A DNA stretch of 64,000 bases from UBA940 sp031548515 (GCA_031548515.1 JAVBRB010000008.1:62001-126000), one strand, 5' to 3'. Shown: positions 35,195 to 43,540, numbered from the stretch's first letter. Numbers and translations: made by a program. Notes: a model not told the origin generated them from the sequence alone.

Positions 35195-35680
35195 CTATTT
35201 CACAAGGGCGGCCCATACGTCGAGGCGTGAAGCCGTCATATCCGGCTGGTTATCGTCCACCGCAAGCCCGATCACATTGCCGCCGTCGAAAGCCTTAGTA
35301 CCCGACACAGAGTAACCATCGGCCTGATATTCGCCAATGAACACGCAGTCGGTTCCTGCAAGTCCCTCTTTGATGATGCCCATGGCATCGCAGAATGTAT
35401 CGGGATAGGAATCGGCGTCACCCGTTCCGAAGAACGCGACTTTTTTACCTGCGAGGTTCTGTTTCCCGAGTTCCGGCAGGAAGTTGTACCAATCGTCCTG
35501 CAGATCACCATAGCCCCATGTCGAGGTGCCGAGCAAAAGGATGTCGTAGGCGGCCGTCTTATCCGCCGCCGTGTTGGAAACATCATAAATATCCTGGGGA
35601 GATATGCCGAGTTTTGCGGCTATCTCTTTGGCGAGCGACTGGGTGTTGCCGGTGCTGCTGCCATAAAATATTGCTGTCAT
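35195..35680 (-). CDS. Flavodoxin
   Basis: 161 aa. The FMN phosphate-binding loop GSSTGNTQSLA is at residues 7-17, the aromatic loop is TSTWGYGDLQDDW at about 53-65, and FFGTGDADSYPDTFCDA is at about 84-100. This is a long-chain flavodoxin of normal length, a small electron carrier that replaces ferredoxin under low iron. It forms a two-gene unit with DUF2023. A minus-strand TATTTTTG at 35711-35704 is a plausible -7 element. I give no symbol because fldA-type numbering is not settled by sequence alone. Confidence 0.92.
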   Translation of the reverse strand: MTAIFYGSSTGNTQSLAKEIAAKLGISPQDIYDVSNTAADKTAAYDILLLGTSTWGYGDLQDDWYNFLPELGKQNLAGKKVAFFGTGDADSYPDTFCDAMGIIKEGLAGTDCVFIGEYQADGYSVSGTKAFDGGNVIGLAVDDNQPDMTASRLDVWAALVK

Positions 35681-35806
35681 TTCAAAATACTTTTAAAAAC
35701 ATACAAAAATAAGGCGGGAAAGAAAGCCCGGAAATACCTAAAAACTGCGAATAGGAGTCTGCCCGCTACCTAAAATGGATATCTGTTAAAAAATCCGGCA
35801 GCCGGA

Positions 35807-35837
35807 TTTGTGAATTAAAGTCAATTTTGTATCTTTG
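35807..35837 (+). promoter_or_regulatory. Promoter of tRNA-Pro
   Basis: TTTG (35807-35810), 19 nt, TATCTTTG (35830-35837), an exact consensus. The predicted transcript has a 5' extension of about 70 nt before the tRNA. Confidence 0.75.
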
Positions 35838-35914
35838 CGCCGTTGTATCCGAAAAATCCCAGATTGCGGAGAGAGGAAAGATGGGGGGACGAATAGGTTA
35901 CAACGCTATTTTTT

Positions 35915-35992
35915 CGGGGTGTAGCACAGTCCGGTTAGCGCGCCAGCTTCGGGAGTTGGAGGTCGAAGGTTCGAATCCTTTCACCCCGACCA
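35915..35992 (+). tRNA. tRNA-Pro (anticodon CGG)
   Basis: 78 nt including an encoded CCA. The acceptor stem CGGGGTG pairs with CACCCCG. The anticodon arm CCAGC-TTCGGGA-GTTGG gives CGG. The T-arm is AAGG-TTCGAAT-CCTT. An unpaired first base opposite the discriminator was not assessed further. Confidence 0.93.
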
Positions 35993-35998
35993 ACATTA

Positions 35999-36032
35999 AG
36001 AGCAATCATCTAATTAACGGATGGTTGCTTTT
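35999..36032 (+). terminator. Terminator of tRNA-Pro
   Basis: AGCAATCATC pairs with GATGGTTGCT (one mismatch), followed by TTTTTCTTTC. Confidence 0.75.
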
Positions 36033-36185
36033 TCTTTCTCTACGATCTTCCCTGCAAACCCTTATCTTCATTTTTTCAGTAATACCGATAAGAACATTCT
36101 GTATCATTTAATATGTGTCCACACTTAATTGCAGGTTAAAGTCCGACCCTTTCCAGGTCTGGCTTCTTCCGGGGATGCATGAAAA

Positions 36186-36213
36186 CAAAAAAGCACCCAA
36201 AAACGGGCGCTTT
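36186..36213 (-). terminator. Terminator of tRNA-Ser
   Basis: On the minus strand AAAGCGCCCG...GGGTGCTTT is followed by a T-run. The stem has a few mismatches. Confidence 0.6.
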
Positions 36214-36232
36214 AGTTACATTTTCGTGTACG

Positions 36233-36259
36233 ATGCCGAGAATCAGTGATTCTCGGCAT
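36233..36259. repeat. Perfect 12-bp inverted repeat beside tRNA-Ser
   Basis: ATGCCGAGAATC and GATTCTCGGCAT flank a 3-nt loop. It lies 7 nt past the 3' end of the tRNA, so it probably forms the trailer hairpin of the tRNA precursor. Confidence 0.7.
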
Positions 36260-36265
36260 TGATTG

Positions 36266-36353
36266 CGGAGGGAGGGGGATTCGAACCCCCGGTACAGTAA
36301 TCCCGTACGTCAGTTTAGCAAACTGGTGGTTTCAGCCACTCACCCATCCCTCC
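36266..36353 (-). tRNA. tRNA-Ser (anticodon GCT)
   Basis: 88 nt without CCA. The acceptor stem GGAGGGA pairs with TCCCTCC. The anticodon loop TTGCTAA gives GCT. The long variable arm CGTACGGG...TGTACCG and T-loop TTCGAAT are present. Confidence 0.93.
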
Positions 36354-36383
36354 AATCCTATCCGTCGCAAAACGGAACGAGGA

Positions 36384-36414
36384 CAAAAGTAAACCAATTC
36401 AATGTATTTACAAA
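36384..36414 (-). promoter_or_regulatory. Promoter of tRNA-Ser
   Basis: On the minus strand TTTG (36414-36411), 19 nt, TACTTTTG (36391-36384), an exact consensus, about 31 nt ahead of the tRNA. Confidence 0.75.
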
Positions 36415-36567
36415 ATCATTACGTCCAAAAATTCGCCATTTGCCGGCACTTCACCAAATTTCTATCCTCTGTTTCGCGTTCCTGCATATTTTTTTGTAAC
36501 TTCGACTCCCGCAAACCGGCACAGGATCAGACAACAAATAAGTCCAATTTTTATAAACCGATCGATT

Positions 36568-36990
36568 ATGAAATTAAAATTTTTACAGGAGTTCAAAAGT
36601 TTCGCACTGAAAGGCAATGTCATGGATATGGCCGTGGGTGTGATTATCGGAGGGGCGTTCCAGAAGATAATATCTTCCGTTGTGAACGACATCATCATGC
36701 CGCCGATCGGTATGTTTCTGGGTAATACCGATTTTTCAAACCTATCCCTGACTCTTAATCCAGCCAAGGTGGCAGAAGGCGCGGAGCCTGTGATGTTGAA
36801 GTACGGTTCGTTTATCCAGACATGTATCGACTTTCTTATCCTGGCGTTTTGCGTGTTCATGCTTGTCAAGGCTATAAACATGTTGAAACGCAAGACAGAA
36901 GAAGCTCCAGTTCCTGCCGCGCCGACCAAAGAGGAAACCCTGCTTACCGAGATTCGCGATATCCTCGCAAGGGATTCGGTGAAGAAGTAA
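36568..36990 (+). CDS. mscL: Large-conductance mechanosensitive channel
   Basis: 140 aa, a normal length for MscL. The N-terminal amphipathic helix FLQEFKSFALKGNVMDMAVG leads into TM1 (VGVIIGGAFQKIISSVVND). A periplasmic loop follows at about 50-75, then TM2 (FIQTCIDFLILAFCVFMLVKA) and a cytoplasmic helix ending in LTEIRDILA. It opens under membrane tension to release solutes on osmotic downshock. It is monocistronic and convergent with the next gene across a shared terminator. Confidence 0.96.
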   Translation: MKLKFLQEFKSFALKGNVMDMAVGVIIGGAFQKIISSVVNDIIMPPIGMFLGNTDFSNLSLTLNPAKVAEGAEPVMLKYGSFIQTCIDFLILAFCVFMLVKAINMLKRKTEEAPVPAAPTKEETLLTEIRDILARDSVKK

Positions 36991-37013
36991 TCCGCTTCCG
37001 GCTTCTCAGCAAT

Positions 37014-37046
37014 GAAAAAGGCGCCTATAAATCAAGGTGCCTTTCG
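37014..37046. terminator. Bidirectional terminator between mscL and the NAD-binding gene
   Basis: AAAAAGGCGCCT and AGGTGCCTTT arms with T and A runs on both sides suit termination in both directions. Confidence 0.7.
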
Positions 37047-37067
37047 TTATTCTAGAATAATAGAAAA

Positions 37068-37727
37068 TTAACGCTCTTCAGCGGCCATGGCGATAATGTC
37101 CTTTCCGCTGATGACGCGCTTTTCCGAACCGGTACAGGCTAGGTATATCATCGACAATGCCAATTCTTCCACCGTGCAGTAGCTTCCGGGAGCCAGCGCG
37201 CGTCCCGTGCGGAAAAACCAGTCGACGTACTTGTATATCCTGATGATGCGTTTCTGACCTGGGTATGGTTTTATGAACCCAGGCCGCATGCCATAGGCCA
37301 CCAGCGGCAGCCGCGCAAGGTCGTTCTCTACTTTTCCCTTGATACGCGCCCACCACATCATGCTCCTTTCGGTTTCATCGGTTCCGGCACCGGCGACATA
37401 GCAGAATGTCATCCCGGGGTTTACTTTGGCGAGCGTTCCGGCAAAACCCAGCGTCAGGGTGTATGTCGTATCGTAGTATTCATCGCGTCCAGCCCCCAGC
37501 GAAGACATTCCCAGGCAGAAGAAGCAGGCGTCATAACCCCGTACGCGCTCCTCCTGGGCTGCAATGTCGCCCACGTCGGGAACCACGATCTCTTCGAGTT
37601 TGGGGTGGTCGATGCCACACGGCCGCCGTCCGATCACCAGTATCCTGTCGATTTCGGGCCTGTCGAGGCAGACGAGCGTCACACCCTCGCCTACCATTCC
37701 TGTCGCGCCCGTTATTATCACTTTCAT
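37068..37727 (-). CDS. NAD(P)-binding Rossmann protein (epimerase-like)
   Basis: 219 aa from the ATG at 37727 (MKVIITGATGMVGEG); longer starts at 37745 or 37736 only add MTKMVA ahead of the first strand. The glycine-rich GATGMVGEG motif is the NAD(P)-binding loop. FFCLGMSSLGAG and YVAGAGTDE with MWWARIKGKVEN follow, where atypical SDR proteins have their Tyr/Lys region, although a canonical YxxxK is absent. It is close to the oxidoreductase HTATIP2-like group. The substrate is unknown. A minus-strand -7 element TAACTTTG is at 37755-37748. Confidence 0.8.
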   Translation of the reverse strand: MKVIITGATGMVGEGVTLVCLDRPEIDRILVIGRRPCGIDHPKLEEIVVPDVGDIAAQEERVRGYDACFFCLGMSSLGAGRDEYYDTTYTLTLGFAGTLAKVNPGMTFCYVAGAGTDETERSMMWWARIKGKVENDLARLPLVAYGMRPGFIKPYPGQKRIIRIYKYVDWFFRTGRALAPGSYCTVEELALSMIYLACTGSEKRVISGKDIIAMAAEER

Positions 37728-37832
37728 GGCCACCATTTTTGTCATTCCAAAGTTACTGTTTCCGACATAAAAATCACGCTTGCCCCGAATTTTTCTCTAT
37801 TTCCTGATCTGAGACAGATTTTTCCGGCATTG

Positions 37833-37850
37833 TTACACTGCGCCGTGTAA
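37833..37850. promoter_or_regulatory. Dyad TTACAC-N6-GTGTAA upstream of the GLUG lipoprotein
   Basis: Six-base arms flank a 6-nt GC-rich spacer, about 62 bp ahead of the ATG at 37912. It could be an operator or a small hairpin; there is no further support. Confidence 0.3.
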
Positions 37851-37911
37851 TCATACGAATCTTTGTATATCCGAATCAATCAAAACTAAATATTAATTTA
37901 ATCCATTATTT

Positions 37912-39207
37912 ATGAAAACAACAGCTTTATCTCTTTTTATGCTGGCGGCTTTTACGCTGGCAGTATCATCCTGTACAAAAGAAGATAAAACGGGATCCAC
38001 AGTTTCCGTGACGGGCATGACCCTGGACAAACCGGCTCTGGAACTCTCGGCCGGCGATGCCGAAACCCTGATAGCCACGGTAGCACCAGAGAATGCCACT
38101 AACAAAGCCGTGAAGTGGAATAGCGACAACAAAACAGTCGCTACGGTTGATCAGACCGGTTTGGTTACTGCGGTAGCCCCGGGCGGCGCAGTTATCACGG
38201 CAACCACCGAGGATGGCGGCAAGACGGCCTCATGCCATGTCGCTGTTACGGCTGCGCCGTGGGACGGCACCTCCCGCACCGAACCCGCCGATCGTGATGA
38301 CGATGCCAAAACGATCAGCGTCGCCTCGCCGGCCGAACTGGCATGGCTAGCATCGGCATGCAATGGCACGGACGGGGTAGAAGCCGGCAATTTCGAAGAT
38401 TACACCATCACCCTGACCTCCGACATCGACCTGAACAACCATGAGTGGACACCGATCGGCAGTGGAATCAAGTTTGGCGACCCCTATGCCGATCCTTACT
38501 ATTTCTACACTTTTGGAGCTATTTTCGACGGCAACGGCCACACGGTAAGCAATCTGAAGATCGATTCTGAAGACGAATACATCGGGCTGTTCGGTTACGT
38601 CACGGGTCAAATTGAGAACCTGGGAATCGCATCGGGATCGATACAGGCTTCAGGCGATGCCCTGTATGTCGGAGGCATCTGCGGTCATTTGACGAATTCG
38701 AATTCGTGTACCATTACCGCCTGTTACAACCGGGCGGATATAACATGCCTGTCGGACGAACCTTATGCCGGTGGAATTTGCGGTAACAACCAAGCCAGCA
38801 TTGTGGCGTGCTACAACACCGGAAACTTAACCGGCGGATGGGTGGCCGGCGGTATCTGCGGCCATTTTTACGGCGACGCCATAACCGCATGTTACAGCAC
38901 CGGGATCATCTCCGGAGGAAGCTACGCCACCGGAGGCCTATGCGCATACAACCAGGGCGGAAGCGGTCCCATAACCGCTTGTTACTGGACAAAAAGCACA
39001 CAGGGCGCCGTAAACGGCATCGGCTCGGGCAATACGGGCGACGTACAGGAATTCTCCGGCTCGGCCTGGTCTGCCATCGGCACCGCGACCGGCCAGAGCG
39101 CCGAATGGGGCACGGGCGACGGCTCGGGCAGCGGCAAATACTGGAAATCCATCGGCTCGTGGAACAACGGCACACCTACATATCCCAAACTTTGGTGGGA
39201 GAAGTAA
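37912..39207 (+). CDS. Ig-like (BIG2) and GLUG-type repeat surface lipoprotein
   Basis: 431 aa. The lipobox is AVSSC at about residue 21. Residues 32-115 are a bacterial Ig-like domain (GMTLDKPALELSAGDAETL...VKWNSDNKTVATVDQTGLVTA). From about 145 a right-handed beta-helix-like region begins (LTSDIDLNNHEWTPIG, FDGNGHTVSNLKI), then repeats containing GGICG and ITACYN/IVACYNTGN/ITACYSTG at about 24-residue spacing. These resemble GLUG-motif adhesin repeats. It probably forms a surface adhesin or glycan-contact protein; the ligand is unknown. Confidence 0.8.
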   Translation: MKTTALSLFMLAAFTLAVSSCTKEDKTGSTVSVTGMTLDKPALELSAGDAETLIATVAPENATNKAVKWNSDNKTVATVDQTGLVTAVAPGGAVITATTEDGGKTASCHVAVTAAPWDGTSRTEPADRDDDAKTISVASPAELAWLASACNGTDGVEAGNFEDYTITLTSDIDLNNHEWTPIGSGIKFGDPYADPYYFYTFGAIFDGNGHTVSNLKIDSEDEYIGLFGYVTGQIENLGIASGSIQASGDALYVGGICGHLTNSNSCTITACYNRADITCLSDEPYAGGICGNNQASIVACYNTGNLTGGWVAGGICGHFYGDAITACYSTGIISGGSYATGGLCAYNQGGSGPITACYWTKSTQGAVNGIGSGNTGDVQEFSGSAWSAIGTATGQSAEWGTGDGSGSGKYWKSIGSWNNGTPTYPKLWWEK

Positions 39208-39225
39208 TACCCGGATCAAATAACA

Positions 39226-39252
39226 AAAGGCGCCCTGTTTCGTGGCGCCTTT
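39226..39252 (+). terminator. Terminator of the GLUG lipoprotein gene
   Basis: AAAGGCGCC / GGCGCCTTT with a 9-nt loop, 18 nt after the stop; it can also serve the convergent side. Confidence 0.75.
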
Positions 39253-39284
39253 GTTGTTTGTAACCAAGGTGTAGAGTGTTACTC

Positions 39285-39350
39285 CCTTCACTTTAACGGC
39301 GCCATCCGCAGGCGGCATTCCGCCCATCGAAGACTCTCTCCGGTCGGTGA
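39285..39350. repeat. Dispersed repeat D, copy 1
   Basis: CCCTTCACTTTAACGGCGCC, then CTCCGGTCGGTGA at its end. Copy 2 at 41810-41862 has ACTTCGCTTTAACGGCGCC and CTCCGGTCGGTGA. The middle differs but keeps a short GC-rich dyad. Confidence 0.6.
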
Positions 39351-39364
39351 ATACCGTTTGTTCG

Positions 39365-40903
39365 CTACTTGGCGTAACTCACGGCCCTCGTCTCTCTTAT
39401 CACCGTGATCTTCACCTGTCCCGGATAAGTCATTTCCTCCTGGATCTTCTTGGCGATGTCGTGCGACAGTTGGTCTGACTCGGCGTCATTGAGCTTGTCG
39501 GCACCCACTATCACGCGCAATTCGCGTCCGGCCTGTATGGCGTAGGTCTTCATCACCCCGTCGTAAGCCATTGCTATATCTTCCATCTCCTTGAGGCGCT
39601 TGATGTACGACTCGACCACTTCGCGGCGTGCTCCCGGACGTGCCCCCGAAATGGCATCGCAAACTTGAACAATGGGGGCGATGAGCGAAGTCATCTCCAT
39701 TTCGTCGTGATGGGCACCGATGGCGTTCACGATTTCGGGACGTTCCTTATATTTCTCGGCCAGTTGCATGCCTATGATTGCGTGGGGCAGTTCGGGCTGG
39801 TCGTCGGGCACCTTGCCGATGTCGTGCAGAAGCCCGGCACGGCGCGCAGTTTTAGCGTTGAGGCCCAGTTCTGCAGCCATCGTGCCGCACAGGTTGGCGG
39901 TCTCGCGGGCGTGCTGAAGCAGGTTCTGGCCGTAGGACGAACGGTATTTCATCTTGCCTATCAGGCGGATAAGTTCCGGGTGCAGGTTATGAATACCCAT
40001 GTCTATTGTTGTGCGCTTGCCCACTTCGACGATCTCTTCTTCGATCTGCTTTTCGACTTTGGTCACTATCTCCTCGATGCGTGCCGGGTGGATACGGCCG
40101 TCGGTAACTAGCTGGTGCAACGCAAGACGCGCGATCTCGCGGCGGACGGGGTCGAATCCCGAAAGGATGATGGCTTCAGGGGTGTCGTCCACGATGATCT
40201 CGACTCCGGTGGCGGCTTCCAGGGCACGGATATTACGACCTTCACGGCCGATGATACGCCCCTTTATCTCATCGCTCTCGATGTTGAACACAGTCACGGA
40301 GTTTTCTATCGCAGTTTCGGTGGCGACTCTCTGGATTGTCTGCACCACTATCTTTTTGGCCTCTTTATTGGCCGTCATCTTGGCCTCCTCGATAGTCTCG
40401 CTTATGAAGGCAGATGCATCCGCCTGAGCCTCCGATTTCATGTTCTCCACGAGAATGTTCTTGGCCTCTTCAGCGCTCATTCCGCCTATCTGTTCTAGGC
40501 GCGCGTTCTGCTCCTTTATGATTCCCGCCAGTTCCTCTTTCTTTTTGTCCAGCGATGACATCTGGCCCGAGAGCTGCTCTTTCAGTTTTTCTGCTTCGCG
40601 CTGCTTGTTTTCGAGGTTCTGCTGCTGCTGGACGAGGTTGCCTTCGATCTGTTTAGCGCGCTGTTCGCTTTGGGCGACTTTTTGGTTGCGTTCGTTAACT
40701 TGGCGATCATGTTCGCTTTTCAATTGGATGAATTTTTCCTTTGCCTGCAGAATTTTCTCTTTTTTTATCATTTCCGCTTCGGCCTCGGCTTCCTTTATGA
40801 TGGCTTCGCGCTTCTTTTTCGAGCCTCCCGTCAGAAAGGCTGCGAGTCCGCCGGATACCGCCGCTGCAGCGACCGCTATTCCGACTATTGCAAGTATGCT
40901 CAT
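39365..40903 (-). CDS. rny: Ribonuclease Y
   Basis: 512 aa, normal family length. The N-terminal membrane anchor (about 1-26), a long coiled coil rich in Glu/Lys/Gln (about 28-200), a KH domain with KGRIIGREGRNIRA at about 213-226, and an HD domain with LLHDIGKVPDD and IGAHHDEME are all present. It initiates mRNA decay by endonucleolytic cleavage at the membrane. It lies at the end of a zapB-like, zapA, 6S RNA, rny series on this strand. Confidence 0.96.
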   Translation of the reverse strand: MSILAIVGIAVAAAAVSGGLAAFLTGGSKKKREAIIKEAEAEAEMIKKEKILQAKEKFIQLKSEHDRQVNERNQKVAQSEQRAKQIEGNLVQQQQNLENKQREAEKLKEQLSGQMSSLDKKKEELAGIIKEQNARLEQIGGMSAEEAKNILVENMKSEAQADASAFISETIEEAKMTANKEAKKIVVQTIQRVATETAIENSVTVFNIESDEIKGRIIGREGRNIRALEAATGVEIIVDDTPEAIILSGFDPVRREIARLALHQLVTDGRIHPARIEEIVTKVEKQIEEEIVEVGKRTTIDMGIHNLHPELIRLIGKMKYRSSYGQNLLQHARETANLCGTMAAELGLNAKTARRAGLLHDIGKVPDDQPELPHAIIGMQLAEKYKERPEIVNAIGAHHDEMEMTSLIAPIVQVCDAISGARPGARREVVESYIKRLKEMEDIAMAYDGVMKTYAIQAGRELRVIVGADKLNDAESDQLSHDIAKKIQEEMTYPGQVKITVIRETRAVSYAK

Positions 40904-40978
40904 GTGTTTAGAGTAGAATTAAAAAAATTTATAATAGTGGGACTGCTTCCGGCCCGTCCCTCCGGCCATATCTTTTTT

Positions 40979-41072
40979 AATTACGAACTAAGAATTACGA
41001 GGATTTTTGTTGTTAAATGATCCGATGCATCCGTAAGGCTATGCATGATCCGTAATTTGAAATTCGTAATTA
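40979..41072. repeat. AT-rich TTACGAATT-type repeat pair
   Basis: AATTACGAACTAAGAATTACGA at the left and CCGTAATTTGAAATTCGTAA at the right form an imperfect inverted repeat of about 90 bp overall. A related string (GTAATTTTTAATTCGTAATT) is at 49183-49202. No coding function. Confidence 0.5.
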
Positions 41073-41103
41073 TTTTTTGCATGGGTGCATGAAGCGTCCA
41101 TAC

Positions 41104-41303
41104 AAAAAACCCGCCGATTCCTTTTCTTGTTTGACGAATCTCCGAAACGTCATGTCTGGAGCCTCCGAATCCGCCGCAAACGTCCAACGGTACCTCCGGG
41201 GTACACCTGCTCGCGCAGGTTAAGGCCTGTTTTTGACAGTTCGCGTAAACTCCAATGTAATAAGTGTTGAGTTTCGCAAAGCTTAAGGAATCTATGCGGG
41301 TAA
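41104..41303 (-). ncRNA. ssrS: Probable 6S RNA
   Basis: About 200 nt. On the minus strand the 5' arm CCCGC...GATTCCTT (41300-41285) pairs with the 3' arm AAGGAATC...GCGGG (41123-41110), and a T6 run follows directly. Inside, CGAAAC pairs with GTTTCG, then CGCGAAC-GTC pairs with GAC-GTTTGCG, and ACCTGC/GCAGGT caps the end. A rod with a closing stem and large internal bubble is the 6S RNA shape. The site next to zapA agrees with the ssrS neighbourhood in other bacteria. 6S RNA binds housekeeping RNA polymerase. I could not run a covariance model. Confidence 0.65.
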
Positions 41304-41400
41304 TATTCCGTTACAATATTTTTAAGAACATACGCCTTTCCCAATAGAGCGGCTTTCTTAGTCTTTGTCTTACATATAATAAACGTTCCTTGCGGTACGT

Positions 41401-41691
41401 TTATTTCCCCGCCGAATACAAATATTCTTCGAGTTGGCGGTCGATTTCGGCCAGTCTGTCCACCTCTTCGCCGAGGCTGCGACTGGTGTTGAGCCGGATA
41501 TTTTCCATAGCCAGCGCGAGTGCCGCCAGCGCCAACTGGTCTTTGGGCAACAACGACGGATGCGTGTTGTCGGCAAACAGCCTGTTGACTTCACGTTCGG
41601 CGCGTCGGTATATCTCCTCTTCCGAACTCTCGATATTGGGAAACGGATATGTCGCTCCGGCTATCTTGAGTGTTATCGACAGTTTTGCCAT
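41401..41691 (-). CDS. zapA: Cell division protein ZapA
   Basis: 96 aa. The N-terminal SITLKIAGATYPFPNIESSEEEIYRRA segment is the ZapA globular head, with a C-terminal helix (about 45-93) rich in Leu/Ala/Glu that forms the coiled coil. ZapA bundles FtsZ filaments. It is downstream of a ZapB-like coiled-coil gene and upstream of the probable 6S RNA and rny. Confidence 0.88.
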   Translation of the reverse strand: MAKLSITLKIAGATYPFPNIESSEEEIYRRAEREVNRLFADNTHPSLLPKDQLALAALALAMENIRLNTSRSLGEEVDRLAEIDRQLEEYLYSAGK

Positions 41692-41761
41692 TTATAATTT
41701 AAATTTCCTTACACCTTCGTCGGCCGTTCTCGCGCCAACGATAAAGTACTGACACACGGGC

Positions 41762-41800
41762 TTCCGTCGGTAAGTCGGCGATTTTACAATCAGCCCTTGT
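41762..41800. repeat. Duplicated 3' tail of the coiled-coil gene
   Basis: TTCCGTCGGTAAGTCGGCGA followed by TTTTACAATCAGCCCTTGT repeats, with changes, the segment at 41850-41891 that holds the true stop codon of the gene at 41875-42180. Repeat D copy 2 sits between the two copies. Confidence 0.55.
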
Positions 41801-41809
41801 CGGTTATCT

Positions 41810-41862
41810 CACTTCGCTTTAACGGCGCCGCCTTACGGCGACCAGCCTGCTCCGGTCGGTGA
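41810..41862. repeat. Dispersed repeat D, copy 2
   Basis: See copy 1 at 39285-39350. CTTTAACGGCGCC and CTCCGGTCGGTGA are identical between copies. Confidence 0.6.
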
Positions 41863-41874
41863 GTCGGGCAGATA

Positions 41875-42180
41875 TTACAATCCGCCCTTGTTCACCAATG
41901 CGATGCAGCGGTCCACCTCCCGCATAAGGCGGTTGACGCTCGCACGAGCCGTTTTGGTGCTTTTGCTGTCAGCTGTTTCACCCGAAAAACCATCGACAAG
42001 CCCTTTCACGGTCAGGCGCCGTTCCAGTTCGGCGATCTTTTCCGTCAGCAAACGGTTTTCATCGCGCAGTTTGTTGCGTGATGCCGAAAGCCTTTCCCGC
42101 TCGTCGCGCAGGCGGCGGTTCTCGGCGATCAGACGCGCGACCTTCTTCTCTATGCTGTCTAAAATTGCGCTCCTCGACAT
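41875..42180 (-). CDS. Small coiled-coil protein, ZapB-like
   Basis: 101 aa. Residues about 5-58 form one uninterrupted charged coiled coil (VARLIAENRRLRDERERLSA...LLTEKIAELERRL), followed by a short Ser/Thr-rich linker and a C-terminal helix. No enzyme motif is present. The position ahead of zapA suggests a division role like ZapB, but the coil alone is not diagnostic. The promoter at 42213-42244 serves it. Confidence 0.7.
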   Translation of the reverse strand: MSRSAILDSIEKKVARLIAENRRLRDERERLSASRNKLRDENRLLTEKIAELERRLTVKGLVDGFSGETADSKSTKTARASVNRLMREVDRCIALVNKGGL

Positions 42181-42212
42181 AGTTCTGCGTTAACTTAAAA
42201 CAGTTCACTCAA

Positions 42213-42244
42213 CAAAGATAAAAAAAAGGTAGCGTTAATCCAAA
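42213..42244 (-). promoter_or_regulatory. Promoter of the coiled coil-zapA unit
   Basis: On the minus strand TTTG (42244-42241), 20 nt, TATCTTTG (42220-42213). The predicted start is about 26 nt ahead of the ATG at 42180. Confidence 0.65.
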
Positions 42245-42247
42245 AAA

Positions 42248-43540
42248 TTATTCCGCTACTTCACCCGTAAGGTCATAATCCGAGGCTCCGGTGATCCTGA
42301 CCTTGCGGAAATCGCCGGGCGTAAGTTCCGCATCGGCGGCGACAAGTATTTCCGTATCGACTTCCGGCGAATCGTACTGCGAACGGCATACCCAAAAATC
42401 CCCTTCGCGATGGTCGACTATTACTCTTTCGATCTTTCCGATCCGTTTCTGGTTGTTCTCAGCCGAGATTTCCGCCTGCACTTCCATCAGGCGGTCGGCC
42501 CTTTCCCGCTTCACATCCTCGGGTATGTCGTCCGCAAGTTTTTCGGCCGAATACGTGCCTTCTTCCTCGGAGTAGGGGAAAACGCCCAACCTTTCGAACC
42601 GTGCTTCACGCACGAAATCCAGGAGTTCTTCGAAATCACGCTCCGTTTCACCCGGATAACCCACCAGAAGGGTGGTGCGGATAGTCAGGTCGGGAATCTC
42701 GGCCCGCAATTTCACTATCAGTTCGCGTGTACCCCCGCTGCCCAGACCTCGTTTCATCGACCGGAGTTGGCTGTCGGAGATATGTTGCAGCGGCATGTCG
42801 ATGTATTTGCATATCTTGGGTTCGTCGCGCATCGCCTCGATAACGTCCTGTGGGAAACCGGCCGGATAAGCATAGTGCAGGCGGATCCATTCGATGCCAT
42901 CGATCCTGGCCAGGCGGCGCAGAAGTTCAGCAAGCTTCCGTTCGCCGTAGAGATCGATTCCGTAATATGTAATGTCCTGCGCGATGACGATCAGTTCTTT
43001 TACGCCCTGTGCAGCAAGTTTGCGGGCCTCATCCACCAGCTCTTCCATAGGTACGGAAACGTGATTGCCGCGGATGAGCGGAATTGCGCAGAAACCACAC
43101 CGGCGATCGCACCCTTCAGAGATTTTCAGGTATGCATAGTGGGAAGGAGTCGAGAGTATGCGTTCAGTCGAAAGTTCCGGCCCCTGCGGTGCGGAGAGTT
43201 CGGCCAGAATGCCGCTGAAATCTCGAACCCCGAAGTACCGGTCCACCTCGGGAATTTCGCTGCGCAGTGCGTCGGCGTACCGTTCGCTCAGGCAGCCGAT
43301 GACGTAGAGGCGGTCGATCTCGCCGCGTTCGCGGGCCTGCGCGAAACCCAGGATGGTGTCTATCGACTCTTCCTTCGCATCGCCTATGAAGCCGCAGGTG
43401 TTGATGACTATGATTTTGGCGTCGGTCGAGTTACTGTCGAACACGAGGCCGTATCCGGTCGCGGCAAACCGCGCGGCCAGATGCTCAGAATCGACCGTGT
43501 TCTTCGAACAACCGAGCGTCACTATGTTAATTTTCCTCAC
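42248..43540 (-). CDS. rimO: Ribosomal protein S12 methylthiotransferase
   Basis: 430 aa. The N-terminal UPF0004 domain begins INIVTLGCSKNTVDSE and includes the NTCGFIGDAKEESID cluster ligand. The radical SAM motif CDRRCGFC is at about residue 144, with GVKELIVIAQDITYYG typical of RimO rather than MiaB. A TRAM domain closes the protein (about 365-428). RimO methylthiolates Asp88 of ribosomal protein S12. The start overlaps the upstream DUF4919 gene by 14 nt, suggesting coupling. Confidence 0.95.
   Translation of the reverse strand: MRKINIVTLGCSKNTVDSEHLAARFAATGYGLVFDSNSTDAKIIVINTCGFIGDAKEESIDTILGFAQARERGEIDRLYVIGCLSERYADALRSEIPEVDRYFGVRDFSGILAELSAPQGPELSTERILSTPSHYAYLKISEGCDRRCGFCAIPLIRGNHVSVPMEELVDEARKLAAQGVKELIVIAQDITYYGIDLYGERKLAELLRRLARIDGIEWIRLHYAYPAGFPQDVIEAMRDEPKICKYIDMPLQHISDSQLRSMKRGLGSGGTRELIVKLRAEIPDLTIRTTLLVGYPGETERDFEELLDFVREARFERLGVFPYSEEEGTYSAEKLADDIPEDVKRERADRLMEVQAEISAENNQKRIGKIERVIVDHREGDFWVCRSQYDSPEVDTEILVAADAELTPGDFRKVRITGASDYDLTGEVAE

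Noticed and set aside
41150..41344. 64-codon minus-strand frame
   Set aside because: Overlaps the structured RNA-like region; the sequence has no recognisable protein features and the pairing explains the bases better.
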